A program made the translations under genes and the position numbers. Positions 33,916 to 41,497 of a stretch of DNA of 64,000 nt are shown in pieces; position 1 is the stretch's first letter, and every line of letters starts with the position of its first letter. The notes beneath the pieces were generated by a model, which was given only the letters and a program-made list of their open reading frames with translations, had not been told where the DNA came from and made no database searches. Origin of the DNA: Lysobacter sp. S4-A87 (GTDB lineage Bacteria; Pseudomonadota; Gammaproteobacteria; Xanthomonadales; Xanthomonadaceae); the NCBI RefSeq assembly GCF_022637455.1, contig NZ_CP093341.1, forward strand, positions 3,348,001 to 3,412,000. The letters run 5' to 3'.

Positions 33916-35348
33916 GCGGTGGCCTCGTCGATGACGGCGCGGGTGGTGTCGGCCAGCAGCTGCAAGGCTTGCTCGTCGATGCAGTAGGGCGGCATCCAGT
34001 ACAGCACATCGCCCAGCGGTCGCAGCAGCACGCCGCGATCCAGCGCGGCGCGGTAGGCGCGCAGGCCGATTCGCAGTGCGGGATCGAAGCTGGCGCGACG
34101 GTCGCCGCCGGGGGTCAGTTCGAAGGCGACGATCATGCCGGCCTGGCGGACGTCGGCGACATGGCGGTGTCCGGCCAGCGGCGCGGCCAGCGCGGCCATG
34201 CGCTCGGCGGTGCCGCGATTGCGGTTGACGATGTCGTCGCTGGCGAAGATGTCGAGGCTGGCCAGTGCCGCCGCGCATGCCAGCGGATTGCCGGTGTAGC
34301 TGTGCGAATGCAGGAACGCCTTCTCGCGCGAGTCGTCGAGGAAGCCGTCGTAGATGGTCTGCGTGGTCAGTACCGCCGCCAGCGGCAGCGCGCCGCCGGT
34401 CAGGCCCTTGGACAGGCACAGCAGGTCCGGTTGCACGCCACTGCGCTCGCTGGCGAACATCGTCCCGGTGCGGCCGAAGCCGACGGCGATCTCGTCGCAG
34501 ATCAGGAACACGCCATGCGCGTCGCACAGTTCGCGCACCAGCTTCAGGTACAGCGGGTCGTGCATGCGCATGCCGCCGGCGCACTGCACTCGCGGCTCGA
34601 TGATGAGCGCGCAGACTTCGTCGCCGTGCTGTTCGAGCAGGTCGCGAAGGCCATCGGCGGCACGTCGCGCGCGATCTGCCGCGCTCTCCCCGTCCTCGCT
34701 CAGGTAGGCATCGGGCGACGGTGCGAACAGGGCTTGTGCCAGCAGCGGTGCATACACGCGCCGGTACAGCGGGATGTCGCCGACCGCGAGCGCGCCCAGG
34801 GTCTCGCCGTGGTAACCGTTGTCGAGCGCGATGAACTTGGTCCGTCCCTCGATGCCGCGGTTGCGGAACCAGTGGAAGGCCATCTTCAGCGCGACTTCGA
34901 CGCCGGCCGAACCGTTGTCGGCGTAGAACACCTTGCCGAGCGGTTCGCGGCCGGCCTCGCGCGGTGCGATGGCGAGCAGCCGCTCGGCCAGCTCGACCGC
35001 CGGCGCGTGCGAGCAGCCGGCCAGGATCACGTGTTCGAGCGTCATCGCCTGCTGCGCGATGGCAGCGGCGATGCGCGGCTCGGCGTGGCCGAACAGGTTG
35101 GTCCACCAGCTGCTGATGGCGTCGAGATAGCGGCGGCCGTCGCGGCCGACCAGCCAGGCGCCTTCGCCACGCTCGATCGGCAGCAGCGGCAGGGTGTGGG
35201 GATGCTCGCGCATCTGCGTGCACGGGTGCCACAGCACCGCCAGGTCGCGGGCGCGCCAGCGCTCGGCGTCGCGATCACGGTCGCTGTCGCCACCTGCCCG
35301 GACACCGGCCTCTGCTAGCATCGCCTTATCGTGAGTGTTCTTCTGCAT
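33906..35348 (-). CDS. bioA: BioA, DAPA aminotransferase of biotin synthesis
   Basis: PLP-dependent class III aminotransferase using SAM as amino donor to convert KAPA to DAPA. 480 residues. LWHPCTQMREH near the N-terminus is the BioA substrate-loop hallmark; YADNGSAGVEVALKM, YHGETLGALAVGD, FLICDEIAVGFGRTG and the Schiff-base Lys in CLSKGLTGG follow. The N-terminus is ~30 residues longer than E. coli BioA. ATG 35348 was chosen since a -10-like GATAAT stands six bases upstream; GGTGGG could instead serve as ribosome site. Other bio genes are not in the window. Confidence 0.95.
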   Translation of the reverse strand: MQKNTHDKAMLAEAGVRAGGDSDRDRDAERWRARDLAVLWHPCTQMREHPHTLPLLPIERGEGAWLVGRDGRRYLDAISSWWTNLFGHAEPRIAAAIAQQAMTLEHVILAGCSHAPAVELAERLLAIAPREAGREPLGKVFYADNGSAGVEVALKMAFHWFRNRGIEGRTKFIALDNGYHGETLGALAVGDIPLYRRVYAPLLAQALFAPSPDAYLSEDGESAADRARRAADGLRDLLEQHGDEVCALIIEPRVQCAGGMRMHDPLYLKLVRELCDAHGVFLICDEIAVGFGRTGTMFASERSGVQPDLLCLSKGLTGGALPLAAVLTTQTIYDGFLDDSREKAFLHSHSYTGNPLACAAALASLDIFASDDIVNRNRGTAERMAALAAPLAGHRHVADVRQAGMIVAFELTPGGDRRASFDPALRIGLRAYRAALDRGVLLRPLGDVLYWMPPYCIDEQALQLLADTTRAVIDEATACA

Positions 35349-35354
35349 CCCACC

Positions 35355-35360
35355 ATTATC
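35355..35360 (-). promoter_or_regulatory. -10-like GATAAT six bases before the bioA start
   Basis: Read on the minus strand, GATAAT is followed by GGTGGG and then the bioA ATG at 35348. The spacing predicts a transcript starting at the ATG, though GGTGGG could also act as a ribosome site on a longer mRNA. Confidence 0.4.
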
Positions 35361-35416
35361 CCGCCTGGCGGCGCGCGGTGCAGCGCAGCGGCCGGGGCCT
35401 GCCACGGAACCAGGCC

Positions 35417-35968
35417 ATGAGCCGCCGGCTGCCTACCATCCACAGCATCACCGAGCACGACGCCGGTCCATACCGGCTCGAACGACTGGAGCTGGAGTTC
35501 GCCAACGGCGAGCGCCGCAACTACGAGCGCCTGCACGGGCGGGGCCACGGCGCGGTCGTGGTGGTGCCCCTGCTGGATGACGACACCGTGCTGCTGGTGC
35601 GCGAATACGCCGCGGGCATGCACCGCTACGAGCTGGGGCTGGTCAAGGGCCGCATCGACGCAGGCGAGACGCCGGAGCAGGCCGCCGACCGTGAACTCAA
35701 GGAAGAAGCCGGCTACGGCGCGCGCTCGCTCAACGTATTGCGCTCGCTGACCCTGGCCCCGACCTACATGAGCCACCAGGCGCACCTGGTGCTGGCGCGC
35801 GACCTCTACCCGGAGCGACTGCCGGGCGACGAGCCCGAAGAGCTGGAAGTGGTGCCGTGGAAGCTCGACGACCTCCACCAGCTGATCTTGCGCGAGGACT
35901 TTTCCGAGGGTCGCAGCATCGCCGCCCTTTTCATCGCCCGCGAGTGGCTGAGGACGCACCAGACATGA
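35417..35968 (+). CDS. nudE: NudE-type Nudix hydrolase
   Basis: 183-residue ADP-sugar/ADP-compound pyrophosphatase. The Nudix box is exact: GRIDAGETPEQAADRELKEE followed by AGY satisfies G-x5-E-x7-REUxEExGU. Downstream LTLAPTYMSHQAHLVLARDL resembles NudE. ATG 35417 (MSRRLPTIHS) was chosen over upstream in-frame starts by fit to family N-termini. Its stop overlaps cysQ (ATGA), and cysQ is followed closely by mazG, so three nucleotide-cleaning enzymes form one operon. Divergent from bioA over 68 bp. Confidence 0.9.
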   Translation: MSRRLPTIHSITEHDAGPYRLERLELEFANGERRNYERLHGRGHGAVVVVPLLDDDTVLLVREYAAGMHRYELGLVKGRIDAGETPEQAADRELKEEAGYGARSLNVLRSLTLAPTYMSHQAHLVLARDLYPERLPGDEPEELEVVPWKLDDLHQLILREDFSEGRSIAALFIAREWLRTHQT

Positions 35969-36762
35969 TCTCTACCGAACTGCGCGAAGGCGTGATCGCA
36001 CTGGCGCACGATGCCGCCGCCGCGATCCTGGGCATCTACGACAGCGATTTCGCCGTGCAGCACAAGGACGACGATTCGCCGCTGACCGCCGCCGACCTGG
36101 CCGCGCACCGTTGCATCGTCGACGGCCTGGCGCGCCTGACGCCGGACATCCCGGTGCTGTCGGAGGAATCCGCGCACGAGGTTCCGACCGCGCAGCGGCG
36201 CCAGTGGACGCGCTCGTGGATGGTCGACCCGCTCGATGGCACCCGCGAGTTCGTCAAGCGCAATGGCGAGTTCACCGTCAACATCGCCCTGATCGAAGGG
36301 GGCGTGGCCGTGTTCGGCGTGGTGCAGGCGCCGGTGACCGGCGTGCTCTGGCACGGCGGCGCGACGCTCGGCGCCTTCCGCCGCGAAGGCAACCGCGACG
36401 AGGCCGTGCGCGCCCGCGCGCCGGCCACGTCGCCGCTGCGCGTGGCGGCGAGCCGTTCGCACCGTGACACCCGCACCGAGGCGTTCATCGCCCGCATGGG
36501 CCACGTGGAGCCGATCGGCCTGGGCTCGTCGCTGAAGTTCTGCACCCTCGCCGACGGCAGGCTCGACGTCTATCCGCGTTTTGGCCCCACCAGCGAATGG
36601 GATACCGCGGCGGGCCAGTGCGTGCTCGAAGGTGCCGGCGGCGTCGTGCTCGATCCGCAGGGCCGTCCGTTCCGTTACAACCAGCGCGAGGGGATCCTCA
36701 ACGGCGACTTCATCGCCCTGGGCGATCCTGCGCTGCCGTGGCGGCAATGGCTCGGCGACTGA
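35965..36762 (+). CDS. cysQ: CysQ, 3'(2'),5'-bisphosphate nucleotidase
   Basis: Removes the 3'-phosphate of PAP (and PAPS), by-products of sulfate assimilation. 265 residues of the inositol-monophosphatase superfamily. Mg-binding motifs are DDDSPLTAADLAAH, SEES, WMVDPLDGTREFVKRNGEFT and SEWDTAAGQCVLEGAGG. LGSSLKFCTLADGRLDVYPR is typical of CysQ. It overlaps the nudE stop by four bases and is followed by mazG after 16 bp. Confidence 0.94.
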   Translation: MISTELREGVIALAHDAAAAILGIYDSDFAVQHKDDDSPLTAADLAAHRCIVDGLARLTPDIPVLSEESAHEVPTAQRRQWTRSWMVDPLDGTREFVKRNGEFTVNIALIEGGVAVFGVVQAPVTGVLWHGGATLGAFRREGNRDEAVRARAPATSPLRVAASRSHRDTRTEAFIARMGHVEPIGLGSSLKFCTLADGRLDVYPRFGPTSEWDTAAGQCVLEGAGGVVLDPQGRPFRYNQREGILNGDFIALGDPALPWRQWLGD

Positions 36763-36778
36763 CTGGGCACCACACACC

Positions 36779-37621
36779 ATGTCCGATCCCGGCAGCAACT
36801 CCATCGACCGCCTCCTCACCATCATGGCGCGCCTGCGCGATCCGCAGAGCGGTTGCCCGTGGGACGTGCAGCAGGATTTCGCCAGCATCGCGCCGTACAC
36901 GATCGAGGAAGCCTACGAAGTGGCCGACGCGATAGATCGCGGCGACCTGGGCGACCTGAAGGACGAGCTGGGCGACCTGCTGCTGCAGGTGGTGTTCCAT
37001 GCACGCATGGCGCAGGAGCAGGGTGCGTTCGAGTTTGCCGACGTGGTCGCCGCGATCAGCGACAAGATGGTGCGCAGGCATCCGCATGTATTTGCCGATG
37101 CTGCAGTCGAGGGAGTCGAAGTCGAGGACGCCGAAGCGCAGACGGTCGCCTGGGAAGAACACAAGCGCCGCGAGCGCGAGGACAGCGGCCATGAAGACCG
37201 CTCCGCGCTCGCCGGCATCGCCCGCGGTCTTCCCGAATGGCAGCGCGCGGTGAAGTTGCAGAAGCGTGCCGCGCGGGTCGGCTTCGACTGGCCCGACGTG
37301 ACGCCGGTGATCGCCAAGCTGCACGAAGAGATCGAGGAAGTGCGCGCCGAATTCGCCGCATTGGACGCCGACCCGGGTGACGCCGCTGCGCGCGACCGGC
37401 TGGAGGACGAAATCGGCGATGTGCTGTTCGTCTGCGCCAATCTGGCGCGCCACGCGAAGGTCGACGTCGGCACCGCATTGCGCAGGGCCAACCTGAAGTT
37501 CGAGCGCCGCTTCCGCACCATGGAGGCCCTGGCCGAAGCCGAGGGCACCGAACTGTCCGGTCAGTCGCTGGAAGCGCAGGACCGCTACTGGGACCGGGCC
37601 AAGGCCGCGGAGAAGTCCTAG
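36779..37621 (+). CDS. mazG: MazG, nucleoside triphosphate pyrophosphohydrolase
   Basis: 280 residues with two tandem MazG folds. The first has CPWDVQQDFASIAPYTIEEA and DELGDLLLQVVFHARMAQE; the second has KLHEEIEEVRAEFAAL and DEIGDVLFVCANLARH. The paired ExxE...ExxD metal sites are intact in both. MazG hydrolyses non-canonical and regular NTPs and lowers ppGpp in E. coli. ATG 36779 gives the standard length. Last gene of the nudE-cysQ-mazG operon, convergent with an M23 peptidase gene 34 bp away. Confidence 0.94.
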   Translation: MSDPGSNSIDRLLTIMARLRDPQSGCPWDVQQDFASIAPYTIEEAYEVADAIDRGDLGDLKDELGDLLLQVVFHARMAQEQGAFEFADVVAAISDKMVRRHPHVFADAAVEGVEVEDAEAQTVAWEEHKRREREDSGHEDRSALAGIARGLPEWQRAVKLQKRAARVGFDWPDVTPVIAKLHEEIEEVRAEFAALDADPGDAAARDRLEDEIGDVLFVCANLARHAKVDVGTALRRANLKFERRFRTMEALAEAEGTELSGQSLEAQDRYWDRAKAAEKS

Positions 37622-37655
37622 CAGCGCAACGACCGGCGCTTCGTCAATTCCTGAG

Positions 37656-38312
37656 TCAAATCCCGGCGAGATAGTTGCGCGGGTCCACGCGCGCACCGTC
37701 ATGGCGGACCTCGAAGTGCAGGTGGGGTCCGGTCGAACGCCCGGACGATCCCACCAGCGCGATGGGCTGGCCGGCCTGAATCGGCTCACCGGTGTGTACC
37801 AGCAGTCGCTCGTTGTGCGCGTAGAGGGTGCTGCAGCCGTTGCCGTGGTCGATCAGGACCAGGTTGCCGTAGTCCTTGCTGAAGGCCGCGCGTGCGACCA
37901 CGCCATCGGCCGACGCATGCACCGCCGTGCCGGGCGGCGCGGCGAAATCGATCCCGTTGTGGAACGCGGCACGCCGGCGCAGCGGATGGTTGCGAAGGCC
38001 GAAGCCGGACGTCACGCGGATTGCGTCCAACGGCAACCGCATCGAGTCAGCGGGCGTTTTCGCCGATTCGAAGGCGAAGGGTTGTTCGGGCGAGGCCGCG
38101 ATCGGCCCGGGCTGCGGCAGGGCCACGACCATCATGGCTGCTGCATCGGGCAGCGCCGATGGTTCGTGCGATGCCGCAGGGCTGTCCTGTGTCGCCAGGA
38201 CGATCACCAGCGCCGCGCCGGCCACGTGCAGGCTGGCAAGCCTTCCCGAGCGGAGGCGGCGGGCGCTGGAACGGACAAGGGACGGAGGCTGGCGGCGGGG
38301 GTTGTGAAGCAT
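37656..38312 (-). CDS. M23 (LytM-type) metallopeptidase
   Basis: 218 residues. A positively charged N-terminus and one hydrophobic stretch (LHVAGAALVIVLA) suggest a signal peptide or anchor. The C-terminal half is a compact LytM domain: zinc ligands in FHNGIDFA (His and Asp) and GPHLHFEVRH (the HxH), with the strand phrase NLVLIDHGNGCSTLYAHNE between. All ligands are present, so it should be an active peptidoglycan endopeptidase or bacteriolytic enzyme. The start is unsure: ATG 38312 lacks a Shine-Dalgarno, and GTG 38351 adds 13 residues. Confidence 0.88.
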   Translation of the reverse strand: MLHNPRRQPPSLVRSSARRLRSGRLASLHVAGAALVIVLATQDSPAASHEPSALPDAAAMMVVALPQPGPIAASPEQPFAFESAKTPADSMRLPLDAIRVTSGFGLRNHPLRRRAAFHNGIDFAAPPGTAVHASADGVVARAAFSKDYGNLVLIDHGNGCSTLYAHNERLLVHTGEPIQAGQPIALVGSSGRSTGPHLHFEVRHDGARVDPRNYLAGI

Positions 38313-38627
38313 GACGGAGGTCCGGAACTGGCACCTTCCAATGGCGCGCACGCAACCACACTGGCCAGGCGACGAGGGCCAGGGGCGGCGTCTTGAACGA
38401 GAGCACCGGCCGGGGCGCCGGAGCGATGTAGGGGACGTTTTGTCCGAGGGCCATTGTCCGGATGGCCGGCATGCAGGCCATCAGATTCGTCCCAAAAGAT
38501 TTTCGTCCCCCAAAGCGCCCGCTTGCCCCACCGCCGGCGCGGGTGCACGATCACGTCCGGACCGGCGGCAGACGGGCCGCGCAACGCGCGGCGCACCGGT
38601 CCAACCGGGGACATTGGGAGGAACAAC
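38313..38627. other. Intergenic region between M23 peptidase and DUF962 genes
   Basis: About 315 bp shared by divergent genes. No frame with convincing coding character beyond shadows was seen. A short AT-richer patch (about 38487-38510, CCCAAAAGATTTTCG) and a good ribosome site GGGAGGA at 38616-38622 for the downstream gene are the only features noted. Confidence 0.6.
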
Positions 38628-38930
38628 GTGCCGCGCTTCGCCAGCTTCCGTGAGTTCTACCCGTACTACCTGGGCGAGCACAGCCATCGCACCAGCCGGC
38701 GCCTGCATTTCATCGGCAGTTGCGGGGTGCTGGCGCTGCTGGCATTGGCCATCGTCGAGCGTAACGGCTGGTGGCTGCTGGCCGCGCTGGTGTGCGGCTA
38801 TGGCTTCGCCTGGGTCGGCCACTTCTTCTTCGAGAAGAATCGCCCGGCCACCTTCCGCCACCCGTTCTATTCGTTCGCCGGCGACTGGGTGATGTTCAAG
38901 GACATCCTCAGCGGCAAGATCAGGTTCTGA
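38628..38930 (+). CDS. DUF962 / Mpo1-like small membrane protein
   Basis: 100 residues from GTG 38628, selected because GGGAGGA stands five bases upstream. The family pattern is clear: FYPYYLGEHSHRTSRRLHFI, two membrane segments (about residues 32-43 and 49-66), then VGHFFFEKNRPATFRHPFYS and DWVMFKD. Yeast Mpo1 of this family is an Fe(II)-dependent dioxygenase of 2-hydroxy fatty acids, using the conserved His residues seen here. Bacterial roles are unproven. Confidence 0.88.
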   Translation: MPRFASFREFYPYYLGEHSHRTSRRLHFIGSCGVLALLALAIVERNGWWLLAALVCGYGFAWVGHFFFEKNRPATFRHPFYSFAGDWVMFKDILSGKIRF

Positions 38931-38970
38931 AGATCAATCCAGGAAGATCAATCCAGGAAGATCAGCCAGG
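38930..38970. repeat. 14-bp direct repeat at the ends of two convergent genes
   Basis: AAGATCAATCCAGG occurs at 38930-38943 and 38944-38957, followed by a partial copy (AAGATCAGCCAGG). It begins on the last base of the DUF962 stop and runs into the last codons of the minus-strand DUF486 gene. Confidence 0.85.
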
Positions 38971-39289
38971 CCGCCACGGCGATCAGGGCAAAGCCGGCCC
39001 AGTGGTTCCACTTGAGGGGTTCGCCCAGGTACCAGGCGGAGAAGCCGGCGAAGACGAGCAGGGTGATGACCTCCTGCATGCCCTTGAGCTGGGGCGCCGA
39101 GTAGACGGCGCTGCCGAGGCGGTTGGCGGGGACCATCAGGCAGTACTCGAAGAAGGCGATGCCCCAGCTGACCATGATCGCCATCAGCAGGGGTGTGGAC
39201 TTGTACTTCAGGTGCCCGTACCAGGCAAAGGTCATGAACAGGTTGGATCCGAGCAGCAGCAGGATCGGGTAGAGGCGTTCAGCAGGCAT
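38948..39289 (-). CDS. DUF486 (DMT-family-like) small membrane protein
   Basis: 113 residues, four predicted transmembrane helices: ILLLLGSNLFMTFAWYGHLK, AIMVSWGIAFFEYCLMVPAN, the segment from EVITLLVFAGFSAW, and NHWAGFALIAVAAWLIFLD. This matches the COG3169/DUF486 family, small four-helix proteins like half a DMT transporter. Substrate unknown. The last codons lie in a 14-bp duplicated segment. Confidence 0.88.
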   Translation of the reverse strand: MPAERLYPILLLLGSNLFMTFAWYGHLKYKSTPLLMAIMVSWGIAFFEYCLMVPANRLGSAVYSAPQLKGMQEVITLLVFAGFSAWYLGEPLKWNHWAGFALIAVAAWLIFLD

Positions 39290-39315
39290 GGGAATATTTC
39301 GCCATAGGGACTTTG

Positions 39316-39381
39316 TTCAGCTTAAGCACAGCACCTTCACGAAACATCCACACTCGCAAAGGCAGCCTTCACAAAGCTGAA
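39316..39381. promoter_or_regulatory. Repeats upstream of the two-component operon
   Basis: TTCAGCTT (39316-39323) and AAGCTGAA (39374-39381) are inverted copies; CCTTCAC occurs directly at 39334-39340 and 39366-39372, 32 bases apart. They lie in the 109 bp between DUF486 and the response regulator and could be operator sites, for example for autoregulation. Confidence 0.35.
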
Positions 39382-39398
39382 GGGTTGGAGGGGTTTGC

Positions 39399-40115
39399 AT
39401 GCAGGGTACCGGCACAAGGGACGGCGGTCTGGTCCTGATCGTGGAGGACAACCGCAACATCTCGGAGATGGTCGGCGAGTATCTGGAGGGCCGCGGCTTC
39501 GAGGTGGACTATGCCAGCGACGGCCTCGACGGCTACCGCCTGGCGACCGAGAACAATTATGACGTCGTCGTACTGGATCTGATGCTGCCACGCATGGACG
39601 GCGTGGAGTTGTGCAAGAAGCTGCGCGAGGAGGCGCGCAAGTCGACGCCGGTGCTGATGCTGACCGCGCGCGACACGCTCGACGAGAAGCTCACGGGCCT
39701 GGGGGCGGGGGCGGACGATTACCTGACCAAGCCGTTCGCGATCCAGGAACTGGAAGCGCGCCTGCGCGCGTTGATCCGGCGTGAGCGACGGCAGGTCGGT
39801 GGCGAGGTACTCAAGGTCGCCGATCTCGTGCTCGATCCGGCCAGCCTGCGGGTGACCCGCGGCGGCAGCGAACTGCAGCTCTCGCCGATCGGCCTGCGCC
39901 TGCTGACCATCCTCATGCGCGAATCGCCGCGCGTGGTCAGCCGCCAGGAGATCGAACGCGAGATCTGGGGCAACGGCCTGCCCGATTCGGACACGTTGCG
40001 CAGTCACCTGTACAACCTGCGCAAGACGATCGACAAGCCGTTCGACAAGCAGTTGCTGCATACCGTGCAAAGTGCCGGCTACCGCGTCGCCGACATTTCG
40101 CAGCCGCCCGAGTAA
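39399..40115 (+). CDS. OmpR/PhoB-family response regulator
   Basis: 238 residues. Receiver with VEDNRN, phospho-acceptor Asp60 in VVVLDLMLPRMDG, and Lys in YLTKPF; the C-terminal winged helix shows LSPIGLRLLTILMRESPRVV, SRQEIEREIWG and RSHLYNLRKTID. GGAGGGG seven bases before the ATG is a strong ribosome site. The histidine kinase follows after 12 bp, then a MacA-like efflux system, so it probably controls that exporter and itself. I cannot assign it to a named pair such as PhoP or ColR from sequence alone. Confidence 0.92.
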   Translation: MQGTGTRDGGLVLIVEDNRNISEMVGEYLEGRGFEVDYASDGLDGYRLATENNYDVVVLDLMLPRMDGVELCKKLREEARKSTPVLMLTARDTLDEKLTGLGAGADDYLTKPFAIQELEARLRALIRRERRQVGGEVLKVADLVLDPASLRVTRGGSELQLSPIGLRLLTILMRESPRVVSRQEIEREIWGNGLPDSDTLRSHLYNLRKTIDKPFDKQLLHTVQSAGYRVADISQPPE

Positions 40116-40127
40116 CGCGGCGGCGCC

Positions 40128-41399
40128 ATGCGGCACGGACTTCCGCGCAGGATCAAGCTTGCGTTCATCACGCAGGCATTGATCGGCAGCATCGTGATCA
40201 CGGTGGGCATCCTGCTCGCCGGCGTGATCGTGCGCCAGGAGGTCATCGAGCAGCGTGTGCGGCAGGAAGCACAGGCGTTCTGGAAGGCCTACGCGGCCGA
40301 TCCCCACCACCGGTTGCCGAGCAGCTCGACGATGTCGGGCTACGTCGTGATCCCTGGGCAGGCCAGTCCGAAACTGCCGGCCGAGCTGGAGGGACTGGGC
40401 ACGGGCGTGCAGCGGCTGCCCGACAGCCGCAGCCTGGTCTACGTCGACCGCCGCCCGCAGGGAACGCTGTACCTGGTGTTCTCGGCATGGATGGCCGACC
40501 AGTCGGTGCTGATGACCGGGCTGGTCTCGCTGCTGCTGTCGCTGCTCACCAGCGGTGTGCTGATCTGGCTGACCTATCGGACCTCCAAGCGACTGGTCAC
40601 GCCGGTGAGCTGGCTGGCCAACCAGGTCGCGCACTGGGATCCGCGCGACCCCGATGCCAGCGCGATCGCGCCGGCGCGGTTGCCGGCCGATGCCAGTGAC
40701 GAGGTGCGCAAGCTGTCGAAGGCGCTGACGGGATTGTCGGAGCGCGTCGGCGATTTCGTCCGCCGCGAGCGCAACTTCACCCGCGATGCCAGCCATGAAC
40801 TGCGCACGCCGCTGACGGTCATTCGTGTTGCCACCGACCTGATGCTGGCCGACCCCGAAACCAGCCCGCGCGCGCAGCGCTCGCTGGCGCGCGTGCAACA
40901 GGCCGGCCGCGACATGGAGTCGGTGATCGAGGCCTTCCTGATCCTCGCCCGCGAAGCCGACGTGGCGCCGCAGAGCGAGGAGTTCGAAGTGCGCGACATC
41001 GTCGCCGGCGAAGTCGAGCGGATCCGGCCGATGCTGGCCGGGCGACCGGTGGAGGTGCTGCTGCACGACGAGGGTGGCCCGCGACTGGTCGCGCCGCCGC
41101 ACGTGCTGCGGGTCATGGTCGGCAACCTGCTGAGCAATGCCGTGCGTTTCACCGGCAGCGGCCAGATCGAAGTGCGGGTGATGCCCGATCGCGTGGTGAT
41201 CCGCGACAGTGGCATCGGCATGTCGCCGGAGGTGCTGGCCAAGGCCTTCGATCCGTTCTTCCGTGCCGAGTTTGCCGAAAGCGACGGCAAGGGCATGGGC
41301 CTGTCGATCGTGCGCCGGCTCGGCGAACGCTTCGGCTGGCCGGTGAGCCTGGCCAGTGAGCCGGGGCAGGGCACGACAGCGGTGATCCGGTTCCAGTAA
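40128..41399 (+). CDS. Sensor histidine kinase partner
   Basis: 423 residues. TM1 about 10-32 (IKLAFITQALIGSIVITVGI onward), a short ~90-residue periplasmic part, TM2 about 128-148 (TGLVSLLLSLLTSGVLIWLT), a HAMP-like linker, HisKA with His223 in DASHELRTPLTVIR, then HATPase with the N box around NLLSNAVRF, G1 IRDSGIGMSP and G2 GKGMGLSIVRRL. The small sensor region suggests direct sensing at or in the membrane. It is in one operon with the regulator. Confidence 0.92.
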   Translation: MRHGLPRRIKLAFITQALIGSIVITVGILLAGVIVRQEVIEQRVRQEAQAFWKAYAADPHHRLPSSSTMSGYVVIPGQASPKLPAELEGLGTGVQRLPDSRSLVYVDRRPQGTLYLVFSAWMADQSVLMTGLVSLLLSLLTSGVLIWLTYRTSKRLVTPVSWLANQVAHWDPRDPDASAIAPARLPADASDEVRKLSKALTGLSERVGDFVRRERNFTRDASHELRTPLTVIRVATDLMLADPETSPRAQRSLARVQQAGRDMESVIEAFLILAREADVAPQSEEFEVRDIVAGEVERIRPMLAGRPVEVLLHDEGGPRLVAPPHVLRVMVGNLLSNAVRFTGSGQIEVRVMPDRVVIRDSGIGMSPEVLAKAFDPFFRAEFAESDGKGMGLSIVRRLGERFGWPVSLASEPGQGTTAVIRFQ

Positions 41400-41404
41400 C
41401 GTGA

Positions 41405-41464
41405 TGACAGCGGGCTGAACCATTCGGCCCGGTTGCTGTCAACGCAACGCCACTCCAGGCGTTG
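41405..41464 (+). promoter_or_regulatory. Two tandem hairpins between kinase and macA-like gene
   Basis: The first hairpin pairs TGACAGC (41405-41411) with GCTGTCA (41435-41441) and has an inner GGGC/GCCC stem. The second pairs CAACGCC (41445-41451) with GGCGTTG (41458-41464) over a six-base loop. They fill most of the 94 bp between the genes and may terminate or attenuate read-through. Confidence 0.5.
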
Positions 41465-41479
41465 GTGCCGGCATAACCC

Positions 41480-41497
41480 ATGAATCGAGCCAAATGA
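41480..41497 (+). other. Five-codon mini-frame overlapping the macA-like start
   Basis: ATG 41480 opens a frame reading MNRAK and stopping at a TGA that overlaps the adaptor ATG (ATGA at 41494). The adaptor itself has no visible Shine-Dalgarno, so initiation by coupling from the mini-frame is possible. A chance overlap cannot be excluded. Confidence 0.3.

Noticed and set aside
38341-38365. TGGCAC-like sequence as a sigma-54 promoter
   Set aside because: The matching TTGC at the correct spacing is absent.
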